Origin: Planctomycetales bacterium
GTDB taxonomy: Bacteria; Planctomycetota; Planctomycetia; Gemmatales; Gemmataceae
Direction of reading: 5' to 3'
Assembly: GCA_020054355.1 (NCBI GenBank)
Contig: JAGVLI010000056.1
Location: 1-6,181, forward strand
DNA length: 6,181 nucleotides
Under the pieces are notes generated by a model. That model had not been told where the DNA came from and ran no database searches. It worked only from the letters and a program-made list of their open reading frames with translations. The position numbers were made by a program, and so were the translations under genes. Of the stretch, positions 6,050 through 6,181 are shown piece by piece. Numbering within the stretch: the first letter of the stretch is position 1; every line of letters starts with the position of its first letter.

Positions 6050-6181
6050 TTATCGTTTCGCGGGATTTCCCGAGCGGTCGCGGTTCCAGTCATCGACCGC
6101 CGACCGACAGGCCGCGATGTGCGCTGGCGTGGTGCCGCAACAGCCGCCGATCATCCGCGCGCCGGCCGCCAGCAGTTCGGG
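6050..6181 (-). CDS. Homocysteine S-methyltransferase, C-terminal end (partial)
   Basis: Only the last 43 codons are inside the window, ending in TAA at 6052-6050; the 5' part lies beyond the right edge. The peptide contains RMIGGCCGTTPAHIAA. The adjacent Cys-Cys of GGCCGTTP is the zinc-binding signature of the homocysteine S-methyltransferase (pfam S-methyl_trans) family, where the zinc activates the homocysteine thiol for methyl transfer to make methionine. The protein stops about 24 residues after this motif, so no cobalamin-binding or methylenetetrahydrofolate reductase domain follows it. That favours a stand-alone enzyme (MmuM/BHMT-like) over full MetH or YitJ-type fusions, although the methyl donor cannot be told from this fragment. 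The last residues (DDWNRDRSGNPAKR) are polar and probably unstructured. It reads in the same direction as the PARP gene, 89 bp upstream of it; co-transcription is possible but unproven. Identification is firm, function within the locus uncertain. Confidence 0.88.
   Translation of the reverse strand, partial: PELLAAGARMIGGCCGTTPAHIAACRSAVDDWNRDRSGNPAKR

Overview
This is a GC-rich bacterial window with no phage, plasmid or transposase genes. Every supported gene lies on the minus strand, so the locus reads from high to low coordinates. It holds a eukaryote-like poly(ADP-ribose) polymerase, which is rare in bacteria, and stacked CAAGGTGA octamers, a type of intergenic repeat I recall from planctomycetes. 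Together these suggest a large-genome, complex bacterium, possibly a planctomycete of the Gemmataceae type. This taxonomic guess is tentative and rests on memory, not on a search.

Layout in transcription order. (1) 6181-6050: the last 43 codons of a homocysteine S-methyltransferase, recognisable from its GGCCGTTP zinc-binding motif. (2) 5960-4521: a 479-residue PARP with an N-terminal WGR domain, a helical regulatory domain and a C-terminal ART domain with an intact H-Y-E triad. (3) 4492-3758, only 28 bp downstream: a macro-domain protein with a proline-rich, acidic tail. (4) 3757-3564: an intergenic region almost filled by two copies of a 75-bp unit (period 82 bp). Each copy is a long hairpin that is itself built from two smaller palindromes. 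(5) 3563-1032: an 843-residue HEAT-repeat protein whose N-terminus looks like a degenerate WGR domain. (6) 1031-950: a short gap with four perfect tandem CAAGGTGA octamers and a perfect Shine-Dalgarno sequence. (7) 949-1: the first 316 codons of an unrecognised protein that runs off the window.

How they may work together (inference). The PARP would attach ADP-ribose to targets using NAD+, perhaps triggered by DNA breaks sensed through its WGR and helical domains. The macro protein would bind or remove ADP-ribose. The WGR-like/HEAT protein and the unknown protein would be scaffolds, targets or effectors. This arrangement resembles a self-contained ADP-ribosylation signalling cassette for DNA damage or conflict. 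The methyltransferase upstream is probably an unrelated housekeeping neighbour.
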